Below, in pieces: positions 23,596 through 35,043 of a stretch of DNA of 64,000 nucleotides (its first letter is position 1; every line of letters starts with the position of its first letter). Under the pieces are notes generated by a model that was given only the letters and a program-made list of their open reading frames with translations, was not told where the DNA came from and ran no database searches. The DNA lies in contig MJCC01000010.1 in assembly GCA_001766655.1 (NCBI GenBank), positions 6,533 to 70,532 of the forward strand, in the 5' to 3' direction. The position numbers and the translations under genes were made by a program. This DNA is from Phytomonas francai (taxonomy: Eukaryota; Euglenozoa; Kinetoplastea; Trypanosomatida; Trypanosomatidae).

Positions 23596-26500
23596 TCATA
23601 ATGCGACCGCTATCAAATAGCATGCAACCAAAGCCAAACGTACAGCCTCTTTATTCGGCGCAATCGCCTCCACAAACATCCATCGGGGAGGCGTTCGCTG
23701 ATCTTCGCTGCTTTCAACTTCCCCCATAGTCTCAAATTGAGGAGAGACAGTAAGATCGCTTGCAAAAAGACGAAGTGCCTCGCTATACGAGCCGTGTGGG
23801 TGGCACACACGCCCGTACAAATTGCTCAGATGGTTTTCATCAAAATGAAAAGTCTCTTTGCCCCCTCTCACGAACCCATCCCCAAACTTCATTACTTTCC
23901 CACTACGCAAAAGCATATCTGCTTCCTCATGGAAGCTTTTCAAGAAGACATGCAATTCATGATCCCTCGAAGGCATATCCAATTCTGCTACATGCTGGGT
24001 TGCGAGCCGCCACAAGTACTCACGTGCACGGGGCCCTTGAGAGATTTGTCCACCGCCACCGGGATGATCGAGCGTTGTGTTTGCCATAATACGCCTTGCT
24101 AAATGCTGCGGCATCGAAAAGCATGCCGAAGCTAACATACCCAGCGTGTGAACCAGCACCTGCAATCCACAAAAGGAACTGCCACAGTGGCCACTGATTA
24201 ATGCACGGATTTGCCGCCTCAAACAGCGATGGAAACTGAAAAAAAATGCTCCTCCTGCCCTTATAACACCTGTTTCATTTACTGAATTCTCAGCTGCGTT
24301 CTCTGAGAAAGAATGGACACGATAGGATGGGTCGTGAAAGATGCTGCGCAAAGTGGCGATACATTTTTGGAAAAGCCGTACCCAACGCTGCTCGAGCTCA
24401 CGTGTGGGTGCTGCAATGAGAATTGAACCCACAAACGACGGTGGGTGCGATCGTCGCCCAGCAACTACAAGCGGCTCCGTGAGCCTCAGAGCACACACCA
24501 ATTGCCCCGACGTAGGAATATGGTTTACAGAATTAGGCATAGCCATCATCGGCCGTTCCTGCACCTGGTTACGATGCAGCGCCGCCTCAACAGTAGTCAG
24601 TGTACACTCGGACACGTCCAACAGCACGTCTTCTGCTACAGAGGGCAAACGCAGACGGTTGCGGCTCAGAACCGCGGCTGACTGCCCCACAAACCGTTCT
24701 GAATGCTCGCTAGGTTCATGAAGACAAGGAAGAGTGATAAGCAGCCTCTCAAAGCATTCTAAATGCAGCTCGTCGACTATCCTGACCAGTGATTCTTCTT
24801 CGATTTCGCCATCAAATGAGCTCTCCTCCCTTTCTAGACAGATACCTTCAGTGTATTTCAGGTAACGCCTTAAGGTGCACCCATACTCTTCTCCAAAGCG
24901 CTTGAACAGTGGCGGCACACGCTCCGGCGTGAGAACCACGCGCACGCCGTGCAACAAACACCAAATAAAAAGACGAGCTGCACCGATAAATTCAAGATTT
25001 AGAGTGGCAAACCTTCTATCATTCTCTTTCTCTCGACAAGAAGGAAGAAATTGCGTGCACGCACGATCCACAAGGCCCTCAAAAAAAATTTCATCGGCAT
25101 TTTGCCCAATGCAATGGTGACTTTCCGTGACGGATCCACATACCGAGCTGCATTCCCTTCCTTTCCATCCCATATTATTAGGTTCGAGGTAATTGTATAT
25201 GCCGGCTTGCCGAGCCTGCATCTCGTAAAACGACTCCTCCCCATCAACCGCGTCACTATTCACGCCTTTTCGACGCCATGTACCTCTTAGCCCAGCACCC
25301 CCAGCTTCACGCAGCCTCAGGTCGAATTCATTGTCACCGTTCAAATTATTTGCATCGTTGCTATAATATGAAAAGAAGGTTTGTGTGTTGTACAAGTCTT
25401 CCGACTCTGGAAGCCACTCTCCTGCAGGATCCAACCGAAGTAGCAGCACTCTCACAGGAGGAGAATCCTGACGGCGCAACAAACCTCCCAACTGAGATGA
25501 TGGAAAACAGCAAGGCCCGGTGGTGATGGTGAAAAAGCGACCGCTTGACGATCGCATCCCAGACCCTACGATAGGCAAAAGAATTAAAGAAGGCGGCAAA
25601 AGCTGAGAGTAGCTCACCGAACCTGCAAACGTTGGCATCTCATCACGTGCAGTAGCCGAAAAGGGTGTACGGGAAGACAGAGAATTTGCAAGGCAGTGCT
25701 TAACGTATTTGATGGAATAAAAAGCCTCCAACCGTTGTTTACATCGCTCTAGTTGTTTCTGCTGCTTCTGTTGTTGTTCGGCTTCAGTGGCTGATGAAGA
25801 CGGCTCACTGCTTTCAGTCGATGCTTGAACAGATTCGTTGATCTCTTCGTCGCGAAACAGAAACTCCATGAGAACATGATGCAGTCTGTCCCTGACATCA
25901 CCCTCCAATTCTGTCGCAAGAAGGTGGTATGCGGTGCCGGCCACCAAAGTGTACAAAGATGCAGGCCTTAGATTCTGCCGTGTGCCGTGTGTCACGCCCT
26001 TCTGATCGGCAGTACAAGGGCCTAAAAAGAAAAAATCCCCCCGTTTCGCTAGCTCGATGATTGTATCATGCGTGATTCGATCCAGCCAATCCACCCCCAC
26101 CATTCTCCCATTTTCTTCCGATGGGGTCTTGTCATAGAGAAGTATTCCACGATGCTGCATCAATAATCGCAATACGTGCTGTTGCTCAAGTGCACTACGC
26201 TGGTGATCACAAAGCCCAGAGAAGATTTTGTTACCTGCCTTAAAACTCTTTAAGGGTGTTAGAAGAGAATCAAACAACTCAGTCAATAATAATAAGCACC
26301 GCCCATGGCCATCTGCAAGACCAAGATGGCCGTAGTAATCAAACACGCACCTCAGCACAGACAACCAGAGCGCTGAGGCAGGAGAGGATATGCTTTCAAA
26401 GTCAGCTTTGAGGCGGTCCCATGCTCGAGGACGAATCAGTTCCCTACTTGCATTTGGCCCCTGTATAAACCATAAGGTGGATGAAGGACCCAAAGGAAGG

Positions 26501-26622
26501 TGCTGGCGGGATCGTTGCAACACTTCCCGGAGGGGTTCAAATGGCAGTGAACCTAACATATATAAAAAATATGGAGTTCCTCTTAGGGTTCTATTGTGGG
26601 ATAGATCAGCATCCATTTGCAT
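23596..26622 (-). CDS. Large conserved-looking hypothetical protein with hydrophobic C-terminus
   Basis: This is a 1008-residue frame from ATG 26622 (another ATG two codons later). It is helix-rich with a Gln-rich, charged coiled segment at about 270-300 (around EAEQQQKQQKQLERCKQRL). Leu-rich segments are scattered throughout; a moderately hydrophobic stretch ends the protein (VRLALVACYLIAVAL), which could be a tail anchor or a buried helix. Several Cys/His residues are present but do not form a known finger. I recognise no domain. Codon usage resembles the neighbouring genes, and the length and lack of stops make it certainly coding. A possible spliced-leader acceptor lies about 250 bases upstream. 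Function unknown. Confidence 0.7.
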   Translation of the reverse strand: MQMDADLSHNRTLRGTPYFLYMLGSLPFEPLREVLQRSRQHLPLGPSSTLWFIQGPNASRELIRPRAWDRLKADFESISSPASALWLSVLRCVFDYYGHLGLADGHGRCLLLLTELFDSLLTPLKSFKAGNKIFSGLCDHQRSALEQQHVLRLLMQHRGILLYDKTPSEENGRMVGVDWLDRITHDTIIELAKRGDFFFLGPCTADQKGVTHGTRQNLRPASLYTLVAGTAYHLLATELEGDVRDRLHHVLMEFLFRDEEINESVQASTESSEPSSSATEAEQQQKQQKQLERCKQRLEAFYSIKYVKHCLANSLSSRTPFSATARDEMPTFAGSVSYSQLLPPSLILLPIVGSGMRSSSGRFFTITTGPCCFPSSQLGGLLRRQDSPPVRVLLLRLDPAGEWLPESEDLYNTQTFFSYYSNDANNLNGDNEFDLRLREAGGAGLRGTWRRKGVNSDAVDGEESFYEMQARQAGIYNYLEPNNMGWKGRECSSVCGSVTESHHCIGQNADEIFFEGLVDRACTQFLPSCREKENDRRFATLNLEFIGAARLFIWCLLHGVRVVLTPERVPPLFKRFGEEYGCTLRRYLKYTEGICLEREESSFDGEIEEESLVRIVDELHLECFERLLITLPCLHEPSEHSERFVGQSAAVLSRNRLRLPSVAEDVLLDVSECTLTTVEAALHRNQVQERPMMAMPNSVNHIPTSGQLVCALRLTEPLVVAGRRSHPPSFVGSILIAAPTRELEQRWVRLFQKCIATLRSIFHDPSYRVHSFSENAAENSVNETGVIRAGGAFFFSFHRCLRRQIRALISGHCGSSFCGLQVLVHTLGMLASACFSMPQHLARRIMANTTLDHPGGGGQISQGPRAREYLWRLATQHVAELDMPSRDHELHVFLKSFHEEADMLLRSGKVMKFGDGFVRGGKETFHFDENHLSNLYGRVCHPHGSYSEALRLFASDLTVSPQFETMGEVESSEDQRTPPRWMFVEAIAPNKEAVRLALVACYLIAVAL

Positions 26623-27338
26623 AGAAATACTCTGTAAAGAATACTCATGAATGTATTAGTAAATGAAATTCTTTTTCCAGAATGTGCACAGTTTGATCAT
26701 CTGGTCTAAACAAATTTATTTAGTACCGTTCGATTTACGATTTCAGGTGTATCATTTGTGGTTTCGGCTCCCTTTTTTAGTTCCTGGCTTTCAGTTTCTG
26801 AAACTTGTTTCGAGGCTTCAACACCTTCGAGTTGAAGCCAGCATTTGTGGCGCTAGTCGTCAAGAATTTGCCTCCTATAAGGGAAAAGGAAACAGTAATG
26901 CAATGGCATAGACCAAAGGAAAGAAAATGAAAGAGCTCATTAAAACTGTTAATAATTATTGCTCTATATCACGCATTTCAGATTTTTGCTATATCATATG
27001 GACTCTCGAAATTAGCCGAGAACATACATAAGTGCGCATTACTAAAGTAGCGAGACAACTAGATAGCTACACAATTTAAAAAAAAAAAAACCGCAAACAC
27101 GCGCACAAAAAAGAACTGAAAATAATGAATTGGCTGTAATGTGTACTTGCCTTCCTCACTTTCACGACGCTTGAGGGCCACCAAAACTACGACGAGATAC
27201 CTTCAAAAAGACACATTACCACGCGAATACAATCGAATTTCTGGGTGAAGAGTCAATAAATCGGTTCAACAATATGAAAGCAAAAAGTATAATAATACAT
27301 ATGGATCTTTTTTTTTACAAAATAAAAAAAAGAGAAAT
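26623..27338. other. Intergenic region with a coding-like minus-strand fragment
   Basis: Positions 26852-26709 read as 48 open codons on the minus strand, polar and Glu/Lys-rich, with no ATG and stops on both sides (TAG at 26855-26853 and 26708-26706). It lies inside the presumed 5' UTR of the 23596-26622 gene but in another frame. The rest is AT-rich without features. Confidence 0.4.
26875..26896 (-). promoter_or_regulatory. Candidate splice acceptor (polypyrimidine-AG)
   Basis: On the minus strand a pyrimidine-rich tract, tttccttttcccttat, ends in AG at 26876-26875. It is the best acceptor-like signal upstream of the ATG at 26622 and would give a 5' UTR of about 250 bases. Confidence 0.4.
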
Positions 27339-28691
27339 CTACAAATTAATAGTTTGTTTCGACTTATCTTTCACTTTCAACCTACTGTTTTTTTTGTAAT
27401 GTTCAAGCTCTTCGTCCTTCTGCTTGCGCAGAGCATCAATGTTGGGCTCCCCATAACCACCCTCGGTCGTGTCGTAGAGCTTTTTTAAGAAGGGATCATT
27501 GAGCGATCTTGACTCCGGCAGCCTCACCGGCGGGAACACCTCATCGAAAAGAGCCTTCCAGCGATCTAGCTCAGGGTCGCCTGTCGCACCAATATCGCTA
27601 TAACCGCCGCGATACAGCTCCTCCGGTTTGCCGATGTCCACGAAGGTATCCTTGTCTACCGTAACCAAGACGCCGCTGCGTTCAGGATCGAACTGGATGT
27701 GTTTATTGTCAAAAGGCGCCTGAAAGAGGAGGTGATTCATGAACATCTTCCACTTATGGGTCTCGTGTTCGCCGGTGAAGATGACATGGGCACCGTAAAG
27801 ATGGGCGAGAAATCGCATGCTATGGGATAGCAGCTTCATCTTGGCCGTGTCACCCTTAAAAGACTCTAGTTTATTGACCACGAGGATAGTTGGGATCCCA
27901 CTTAGACGCATACGATTGAGATCAGGGTGCTCCATCCCGATTCTTTTCTTAGCGCGATTCAACATCTTACCTGGGGTGGCGGAGCCCTTAGCCCGCATGC
28001 GATCTGCTATTTCACTAACACGTCGATCTATGCGCTGCAGCCAGTAGGTAGCGCTCTCCCATGCCGATGCCAACCCCTCCTCAGAGGCGTCCACGACGAC
28101 GGCAACCACTATGGTGTGGACATTTTCAGCCATAATAACAATTTCTGAAAGTTGTGCTAGCTCCGTCCCTTGTGCCAATTCCCAAAAGTGTGCGATCTGG
28201 GATAAATTACGCTCGTTCCGTCTGGCATAGCTGTAGTCCAGCGCGGTGGTGGGCTTGATCTTGCTCGCCTTGCTAGCATTTTCCATACCATTACCCAGCG
28301 CGGACGCGGCGGTGCTTCCAAATGTGGAGTAGATTCGCCGCAGCAGCGTCGTTTTCCCGCTTCCGGGGCTTCCCACCATAAGCAGGTTCGTCTCGATCTG
28401 CTCAACGCTGGACTCCTTCACGTTCGCCGTGATGTTGTACCAGAGGTCTTTGGTCGGGTCGATCACAACCCGACTGGGGGCAGACGGCCCGCCGCCGTCG
28501 ATATCATCCTCGTTTGGGGTATCGACGTGCTTTTCGCCCTTGTTTTTCCCCAATTCGCTCTTGTCGTTTGAGACGTTATCGTTCCCATCTTTGGCCTGCG
28601 CCGTATCCCCCTCAGCTGTGGTGTGTCCACCTTTGGATTTCATAGCAAGGGCATCCTTGGAAATATCAACATTTAGCGAAGATACGCTCAT
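27339..28691 (-). CDS. DYNC2LI1: Cytoplasmic dynein-2 light intermediate chain (D1bLIC / DYNC2LI1)
   Basis: This subunit stabilises the dynein-2 motor that drives retrograde intraflagellar transport. The 450-residue frame has a disordered N-terminus (about 1-75, rich in Asp, Lys and Gly), then DLWYNI and a P-loop GSPGSGKT (107-114), the characteristic TALDYSYARR segment of light intermediate chains, IVAVVVDAS and the VVNKLESFK guanine-binding-like strand. The C-terminal part contains KPEELYRGGYSDIG and DEVFPP, then a charged coiled segment. The N-terminal extension is longer than in animal homologues. It lies two genes from IFT22. Assignment to dynein-2 rather than dynein-1 LIC rests on size and on the TALDYSYARR and C-terminal motifs; it is likely but not certain. 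Confidence 0.88.
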   Translation of the reverse strand: MSVSSLNVDISKDALAMKSKGGHTTAEGDTAQAKDGNDNVSNDKSELGKNKGEKHVDTPNEDDIDGGGPSAPSRVVIDPTKDLWYNITANVKESSVEQIETNLLMVGSPGSGKTTLLRRIYSTFGSTAASALGNGMENASKASKIKPTTALDYSYARRNERNLSQIAHFWELAQGTELAQLSEIVIMAENVHTIVVAVVVDASEEGLASAWESATYWLQRIDRRVSEIADRMRAKGSATPGKMLNRAKKRIGMEHPDLNRMRLSGIPTILVVNKLESFKGDTAKMKLLSHSMRFLAHLYGAHVIFTGEHETHKWKMFMNHLLFQAPFDNKHIQFDPERSGVLVTVDKDTFVDIGKPEELYRGGYSDIGATGDPELDRWKALFDEVFPPVRLPESRSLNDPFLKKLYDTTEGGYGEPNIDALRKQKDEELEHYKKNSRLKVKDKSKQTINL

Positions 28692-31600
28692 GAAACCGGA
28701 CAGCTCTGGTGTTTTGAAGCTTATATTTCTACTGAGCGCTGTCGATGTATATTGTAGTTAGGATTGCGAATATTATTTCTGTATTCCTAAGTCCCTTTTC
28801 GGTTTTCTGAATACAATAAATAATAACATTGAGAGAATATTGGTCAAGAAAGGGGATTTTTGTTATAGAAAATATCAGGAAGTTATATCATTCACTAGAC
28901 GAAATGGCTTCTCTTCATTATTATTATTTTTTGGAATGAATTCGATTTGTGGAATTAAAAATCACTAAATCGTAAAGTAAATTCGAATAATTATGCTAGT
29001 ATAGACCCTCTAGATATCAATTTAACATTTTGATATTTTCGGGAAAAAAAGGGGAGACATACACAGGATATAACATATGTGAAATGGAAAATAACAAGCA
29101 TTGGAAAAAGGGAGTAAGAAAGATAACTTGAATATGGGCCACAAAAATATTCGTAAAGAGATAAACGGCAATTTGAAGCTGTGAATTACTCCACATCTAA
29201 ATTGCAGTTAATAAAGTCAAGAAAAAATTTCACTTTGAAGACAAACATAAAACTGCGTACGGAAGAAGAAAAAAAGGACGGAGGAAGACTACTATTTATT
29301 CCTTTTCATTTGGTTCCTACTGTTTATTTCCGGTCTCATCTAAAGCAGTCTTTCAATGACATACTTCTCAGCTATGAATTCACATTTATATAAGCCGAAT
29401 AATTATGAGACTACATGTTTCTTAGTTTTTTAAAACCTCTCTGAGCCTTAACTCTTAGTTTTTAAATGTGTCTAAATGTTGGTGTTCTCATTTAACTCCG
29501 ATTTTTTTACCAATATTTGTTGTACTTGGGGAACTTACTACCTCATAAGTGGTTAAATTCTCCGCACAACAGCAAGACGCTCTCGAATTGACACAAGATC
29601 AATACGATTACTGCAGATATAAAAAAATGTTCGATGCATAGAGAGTGTAAGATTCAATTATTTAAAACCCTCTTGGTCAAAACAAAAGGAGAAATCATTC
29701 TCCGGTATGTATACAGTTCGTGTAAATTCAAAAAAAAAATGGACATACACAAAGAACGTTTTCCTCCGCCATACTCCCATTGCTTACTTCCCTTTGTTAA
29801 CTTAATTCATCAACATGCATTGGGAAAACATTCGCGCCGAGAGCGCTATTAGCTCAATAGAAAGTTAGCATATGGGGGGAAAAAAGGAAAGAAAGAAAAC
29901 CGAGCTGCATATTCGTAATGAGAGAAAATCAAATAGCATAGAGAAATATTATTATTAAAAAAATGAGTCCAAAAAAAGTATTCTTTTCATATACTACAGC
30001 ACTGAATATCTAACAAAAATTAGTCTCATTTAACACCAATACAGAGGCCAAGAAAGTAATTTCAAAATTTCCCTCCAAATCAATGGCCTCTCAATAGTTC
30101 CCGTTCCATGAGAGTCATCTTTAGGAAAAAGTGGTAAACGATTTGTCACCCAGAACTTTTCTTTGAATGTACCTCATTTGTTTACTCTTCAAGGCGAGTC
30201 CACAAGGCTGTGCAAATCATATCAAATTTTATATCTTTCATGATAAGGACAAAGAAAACAAATTTTGAAGATATTTTTAAAAAAATGAATAGTCACTGAA
30301 TTTCTTCAAAGGCAAAAAAAAAATGATACACATGCCAATGTGGGAGGTTCAGAAATAAAACTGTGATGGAAAAAAAACAGGAGAATTCTGCCCTTTAAAA
30401 TAATTAAACAAAGAAATCAACATAAATAATTAAAAAAATAGAAACTATTTAAAACAAAATATTACAAATAAGTCTTAATATTTTACCTTTGTAAGTTCCA
30501 AATGTAGTTGTGGCATCATTTCTCTAATATCTCCTTATGAAATGAATGTCTCCTCGAATAACATGTACGATGAGAAACAGATGACTGATTTTACATAAAA
30601 AACTGTAAAAATACATAATAGAGCAAGGAACAAGAAAAGGTAAGGGTAAATAAAAAAATGTGCGTCCATTTTTATTATTTTGTACTCTTATATGAATGTT
30701 TGTCTCTCCCTCTCACTTAGCATTACTATTTTTTCATTTAAAAATGAAGGCAAAACTGTTCAAAACGGAAAGGCAAAAAAAGCGTATGTTTTAAATATGA
30801 TATCTACACTATGGTATGCATATACAAACACACGTATCTATCTATCTATCTATCTATATAGATAGATAGATAGATAGATAGATATAGATATAGATAGATT
30901 GATTGATATAGATATAGATATAGATATATTATCCGTTTTGGATTTAAGAACATGATCGAGTAAAAAGGTGAATAACGTGACGAAAAGTAATGGCAACAAT
31001 GATCTGATAGAAGAGGAAACGAATTGCAGACATCATGTTTAAAGAAAAGTTTGCCTAGAGAAACTGAAAATGTTAACGGAAAAAAAAGTCTTTTTCTCGA
31101 GCATCTAAGTCTCCTAATTACACCGTTTCAGTATTCCCACCTCCTTCTTTAACCATAATCGCATTCAGTTCTTCATTCACCTCGTTTCATAATGTATTTG
31201 TGTAGTTCCATTACAAAGAACTTTTCGTATAAAAGTTGAGGGGAAAAAAGTGAACAAATAAAGGCCCTAGAAAGTTATGCCAATAGAAAGGAAAAAAATT
31301 CCCCCATAAGAAGATATGCCTGTCACAGTGTTTGGTTCGGTTTTATTGAAAACATAAGAAAAGAGAGAGGGTTAGGGTTGCTTTTTTTATTATTATTATT
31401 ATTATTAACTCCATTGTTTCACCTCAACTTTCCTACTCCTTCCATAGATTATTACCCGTTCACTTAAAGCAATCCCTTCGCAAAAACACTGCAGGCTACT
31501 TACATAATGACTTTAAAAAAAAAAAAGGGAACAACATACCCCTTATTTTCGTAGGTAATATCCCCTTTTGAGAAGCATATCCTTTCGCAGCTTAAATAAA

Positions 31601-32134
31601 GTCCAATAAAGAGATACAAAAATATAAGACATCCTGCTAAATGATAACAACACCGCATTAAGAGGCAAAAAGAAAAAAATTTACTCACATCCCATTTATC
31701 TGCCTGCTGCGTGCCATTCTTCTTCTTCAGACGACCTGAAAAATGGAAACGCAAGAACCTATTGGCATTCTTTTGCGGGCATCGGACAGGTCGACAGAGC
31801 TCCAGCACGCGATTCCGTAATCCCCCCCCTCGTCTACACCAGAAGAAGGAGAAACGATGCACCCACCCCCTGGACGGCCGCCAATGCGCCGAACACGCAG
31901 AGCCTGAGGGTCGGCGAAGCTCCACCCCACCGATCCCTTCCCCGGAAACGATCCAAACGGAGGAAAAGAAAGGAAAAGGAGAGGAGAGGAGAGGAGAGGG
32001 GCGACCCCAACGACGAACCCCACACCGAGCATTCCCGCCAGAAATAAAAAAAAAGCGCCGGCGTGGACGGGGACGAGAAAAGGGCGGCCTTGGGACCCGC
32101 TCGGCGCACGCACCCGTCCCTCCACGGGCCGGTC
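28692..32134. other. 3.4-kb AT-rich intergenic region
   Basis: Homopolymer-rich, with the GATA/TATC palindrome at 30835-30930 and a (TTA)n tract near 31387-31407. Composition turns GC-rich from about 31700 towards the next gene. No open frame there has a family signature, and I recognised no tRNA, rRNA or snRNA. Confidence 0.5.
30835..30930. repeat. TATC/GATA microsatellite forming a perfect palindrome
   Basis: (TATC)n at 30835-30857 is mirrored by (GATA)n at 30858-30880, giving a 46-base perfect inverted repeat centred at 30857/30858. It continues as mixed GATA/GATATA units to about 30930. Such a tract could extrude as a cruciform. Confidence 0.85.
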
Positions 32135-33392
32135 TTAGACGCGCCGGCTGCCAGGGATGCTAGCGGGCAGGGCCTCCCCTTCCTCCTCTTCTTCTTCGTT
32201 TTCGTCGCCTTCTTCTTCTTCGTTTTCGTCGTCTTCGGGGCTCTCGCGGCCGCGGGGGCTTGGCGAGGGCGGGGGGATAAAGCGCCGTCCGGTCCGCGCG
32301 AGTTCGCGGAGGAGGCGGGCGGCGCGGCGGCGGCGCTGCCGGTGGGGGTCGGCGGCCCCGCAGGGCGCGATCTCGCGCGGGATCGGGGGCCGGTCCCCGC
32401 AGAAGAGGCACCGCGCGCTCAGCAGGGCCTGCAGGGCCCGGGTCGAGGTCCCCTTCGCGAGCTCGCGGTCGAGGCTCTCCGCGAGGGCGCGCCAGGTCTC
32501 GCGGAGCTGGCGGATCGCGAAGGCCTTTCCCTCGGCCGGCCTCGCCGGGGCCGCCCCGCGGAACTGCTCGACCGGGGCGGCGTGGAGGCGGAGGAGGTCG
32601 CGCCGGCAGGCCTCCCGCAGGAGCGCGCGCAGGGCGTGTTGGGACTGCGCGTCGGTCAGGGAGACCTGGGTTTGCATGTGCTGCGCCCACAGCCAATTCC
32701 GCACCCAGTGGTAGCGCCGGTTCGCGTGCTTTTGGTACTCGCTGGAGCGCCGCTCGAGCCCGGGCCTCGGGCCCTCCGCGGGCGCCGGGAGGCCCCCCCC
32801 CACCGCCGCCGTCTTCGCCGTCTTCGCCTTCGTCGCTTTCGTCTTCGCCGAACGAAGGGGCCGCGGCCTTCCCGCACAGCGACCGCGACGTGCGAAGGCA
32901 ATAGGGCGCGTTGCTGAAAATGTAATCGCTGCACGCCTCCATCTCCTCTTCGTAGTTGTTCGGGATGTAGTCCGGGTGCGCGTCGTGATCGGGGTCGCAG
33001 CTATTGCGCTCATTCGCCGTACGAAACTTACCCGCCGATGCGGCCGCGGAAAAGTCGCACGGGGTCTTTTGAACCACCTTATTCAGGCAAACGTCCTGCA
33101 TTCCCTTCCCCGCCGCGGCCCCATCAAGGGATGGCGCTAATGCCTCGTTCGCATCGACATCCGGGGCAATGTGGGGGCCCCCTTCCCCCGCAACCATGCC
33201 AGCCGCAGGCTGGTGTTGATTGTAGGAATGGTCAAAAAAAAGACCGTTCTCCTCCAGAAAAAATAACCCATCGAGGTGCTGCATCGGTGACAACGTCTTC
33301 AGCAGATGCAGGTCGTTTACAAGCTCGGAATCGTGAGCATCGTCGTGGAAGGAAATTTGGCAGCGTTCGCATCCTGAATCAACATAAGGCAT
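32135..33392 (-). CDS. Hypothetical GC-rich protein with a frame change at a G9 tract
   Basis: The ATG at 33392 opens a frame whose first about 197 residues look natural (CERCQISFHDDAH, LKTLSPMQHLDGLFFLEENG, NNYEEEMEACSDYIF, then an acidic DESDEGEDGEDG run). At the C9 run 32793-32801 (G9 in the gene) this frame turns into an Ala/Pro/Arg-rich string. The overlapping frame instead gives a sensible continuation (YHWVRNWLWAQHMQTQ, LREACRRDLLRLHAAPVEQF, CLFCGDRPPIPREI) to TAA at 32137-32135, ending in an acidic Glu/Asp run. One indel at the G tract would join them into a protein of roughly 415 residues. The two CxxC pairs might bind metal. The family is not recognised; a sequencing indel is likelier than true inactivation. 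Confidence 0.55.
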
Positions 33393-35043
33393 TCTTTTTC
33401 TTTTTTTTTTCTTTTGAATGAGTGGTCCAAAGTTTTTAAAAATCTATCTTCGAACACGTCTGGGAGTTTTGTCTAGCACCAAAAGGTCTGTCCCGGGCTA
33501 CTACCGTACGGGGATCCAGTTCAGATAGCTTTGGGTTCGCTTGCTCGTTCGGGTGAGAACAACAAAGAGACGTCCTTTATACAGGCACCTGATTAGAATT
33601 TAAAAAGTTGCAAAAAAAAAATGAAACGAGGAGTTTTATACGAACTCTTTTCCTAGTTCTGCTTTTTAACTCAGTCCCACACGCTGTACCAGCACCTTTA
33701 TTATTCCTAATCTTATATTAAAGAGGTTGACCTCTGGAAATTCGTCGAATATGTATATATATATATATATATATGTATGGAACCGTCTTATAAAGTAATG
33801 CTTGACTCACTTCTTTTCAGCCTTTATTTATGTTGGTGATGCGTTTGTAAATTTTTTGACCCCTTTCTTTTCCCAGATATCGTCACCCAAAAAAAAAAGT
33901 TTAAAAAGAAAACTATAAATAAACAATAAGATAGAAAAATAAATAATTATAAAAATATTTAGCCCAGTTAGTTTCTTTTTTTTTCTTTGTTTGTTTGTTT
34001 TCCCCTTAGAGGGTGTAAATACTTGCTATTTTTTTTTCTGTAAATATATGTAACGGTGGAAAATATGAGATAAAAAAAAGCAATATAATTTTAAAGGGAA
34101 TGGAGAGCAAAATACAAAAAAAATATATATATATATTCAAAAAAAGGATTTGGATAGAAGTGCTAGTATTTCACCTTTAAAAAAAAAATCGCAATGGAAA
34201 AAAGAAAAATAACTGAAGTTGTCGACTTCTCCTCCAACTGTAGGATTCCAAATCTAAACTAAAAGCGAAATGACTCCGAGGCGTGGAAAAACAAAAAAGC
34301 TATAAATAGCCAAACGAACTTAGGGGTGGACTTTGAAACTATATTTATTTATATTTTCGAAGAAAGCTTTTGGTGCTAAGGAGGTAAAAAGATGAATTGC
34401 TTCGTTGTTGTTGTTGTACACTTCTCAGAGCTTTTTTCTCCTTTAAAGGGCAATTTTCTTTACCTTTTTTTGTGTGTGTGTTACTGTGCCTCAATAATGT
34501 ATGATATTTTCCGAAAGATTCTTTGGAAGAAGGAGATAAAAACAATTGTCACAGATGCTTTACCAAATGCTTCGCGGTAACTAAAGATAGAGAACCCTTT
34601 TTGCACAAAATTCCCTCGGAAAAAAAAAGCCCAGAAAGAACAGAGGTATTTAAAACTTTAGAAAATGATGTGAAGGAAAAACTCAACTCTAAAATAAAGA
34701 AAAAGAAAGATAAAGATAAAGAGAAATGCACCTCTGCACCATTTATAGCTGCAGCTAAAGACAGAAGGAACAAAATAATTGTCATGATATGGTCAAGTAA
34801 TCTCATAGCAATAATAATAAAAGCTGCGTCTGTGAAAAGCTTTGTATTGTCGTTGTTGTTGTTGTTGCTGTTGTTGTTTCATTTCTTTTGTACATATAAA
34901 TCACAGTGGGTAGCACCTGTTGTCTTTCGAACAACTCAAGAAAACAAACCAGGAACAACTTGATCCTAGTTGCGGCATTTGGTGCGATGTGCACAGTTGG
35001 TATTTTGTACTTGTCATGATCCCACCCACCCCCCGCTCCCACA
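33393..35043. other. AT-rich intergenic region
   Basis: TA microsatellite at about 33751-33774, many A and T runs, and a TTG repeat at about 34848-34877. A 146-codon plus-strand frame (34523-34963) is low in complexity and I do not accept it as a gene. Nothing else seen. Confidence 0.5.

Noticed and set aside
31500..32125. Overlapping minus frames downstream of the GC-rich gene
   Set aside because: GC- or A-tract-driven text with no consistent frame or motif.
34523..34963. 146-codon plus-strand frame, Lys-rich then Leu-rich
   Set aside because: Low complexity arising from A-rich and TTG-repeat DNA; wrong strand for the unit.
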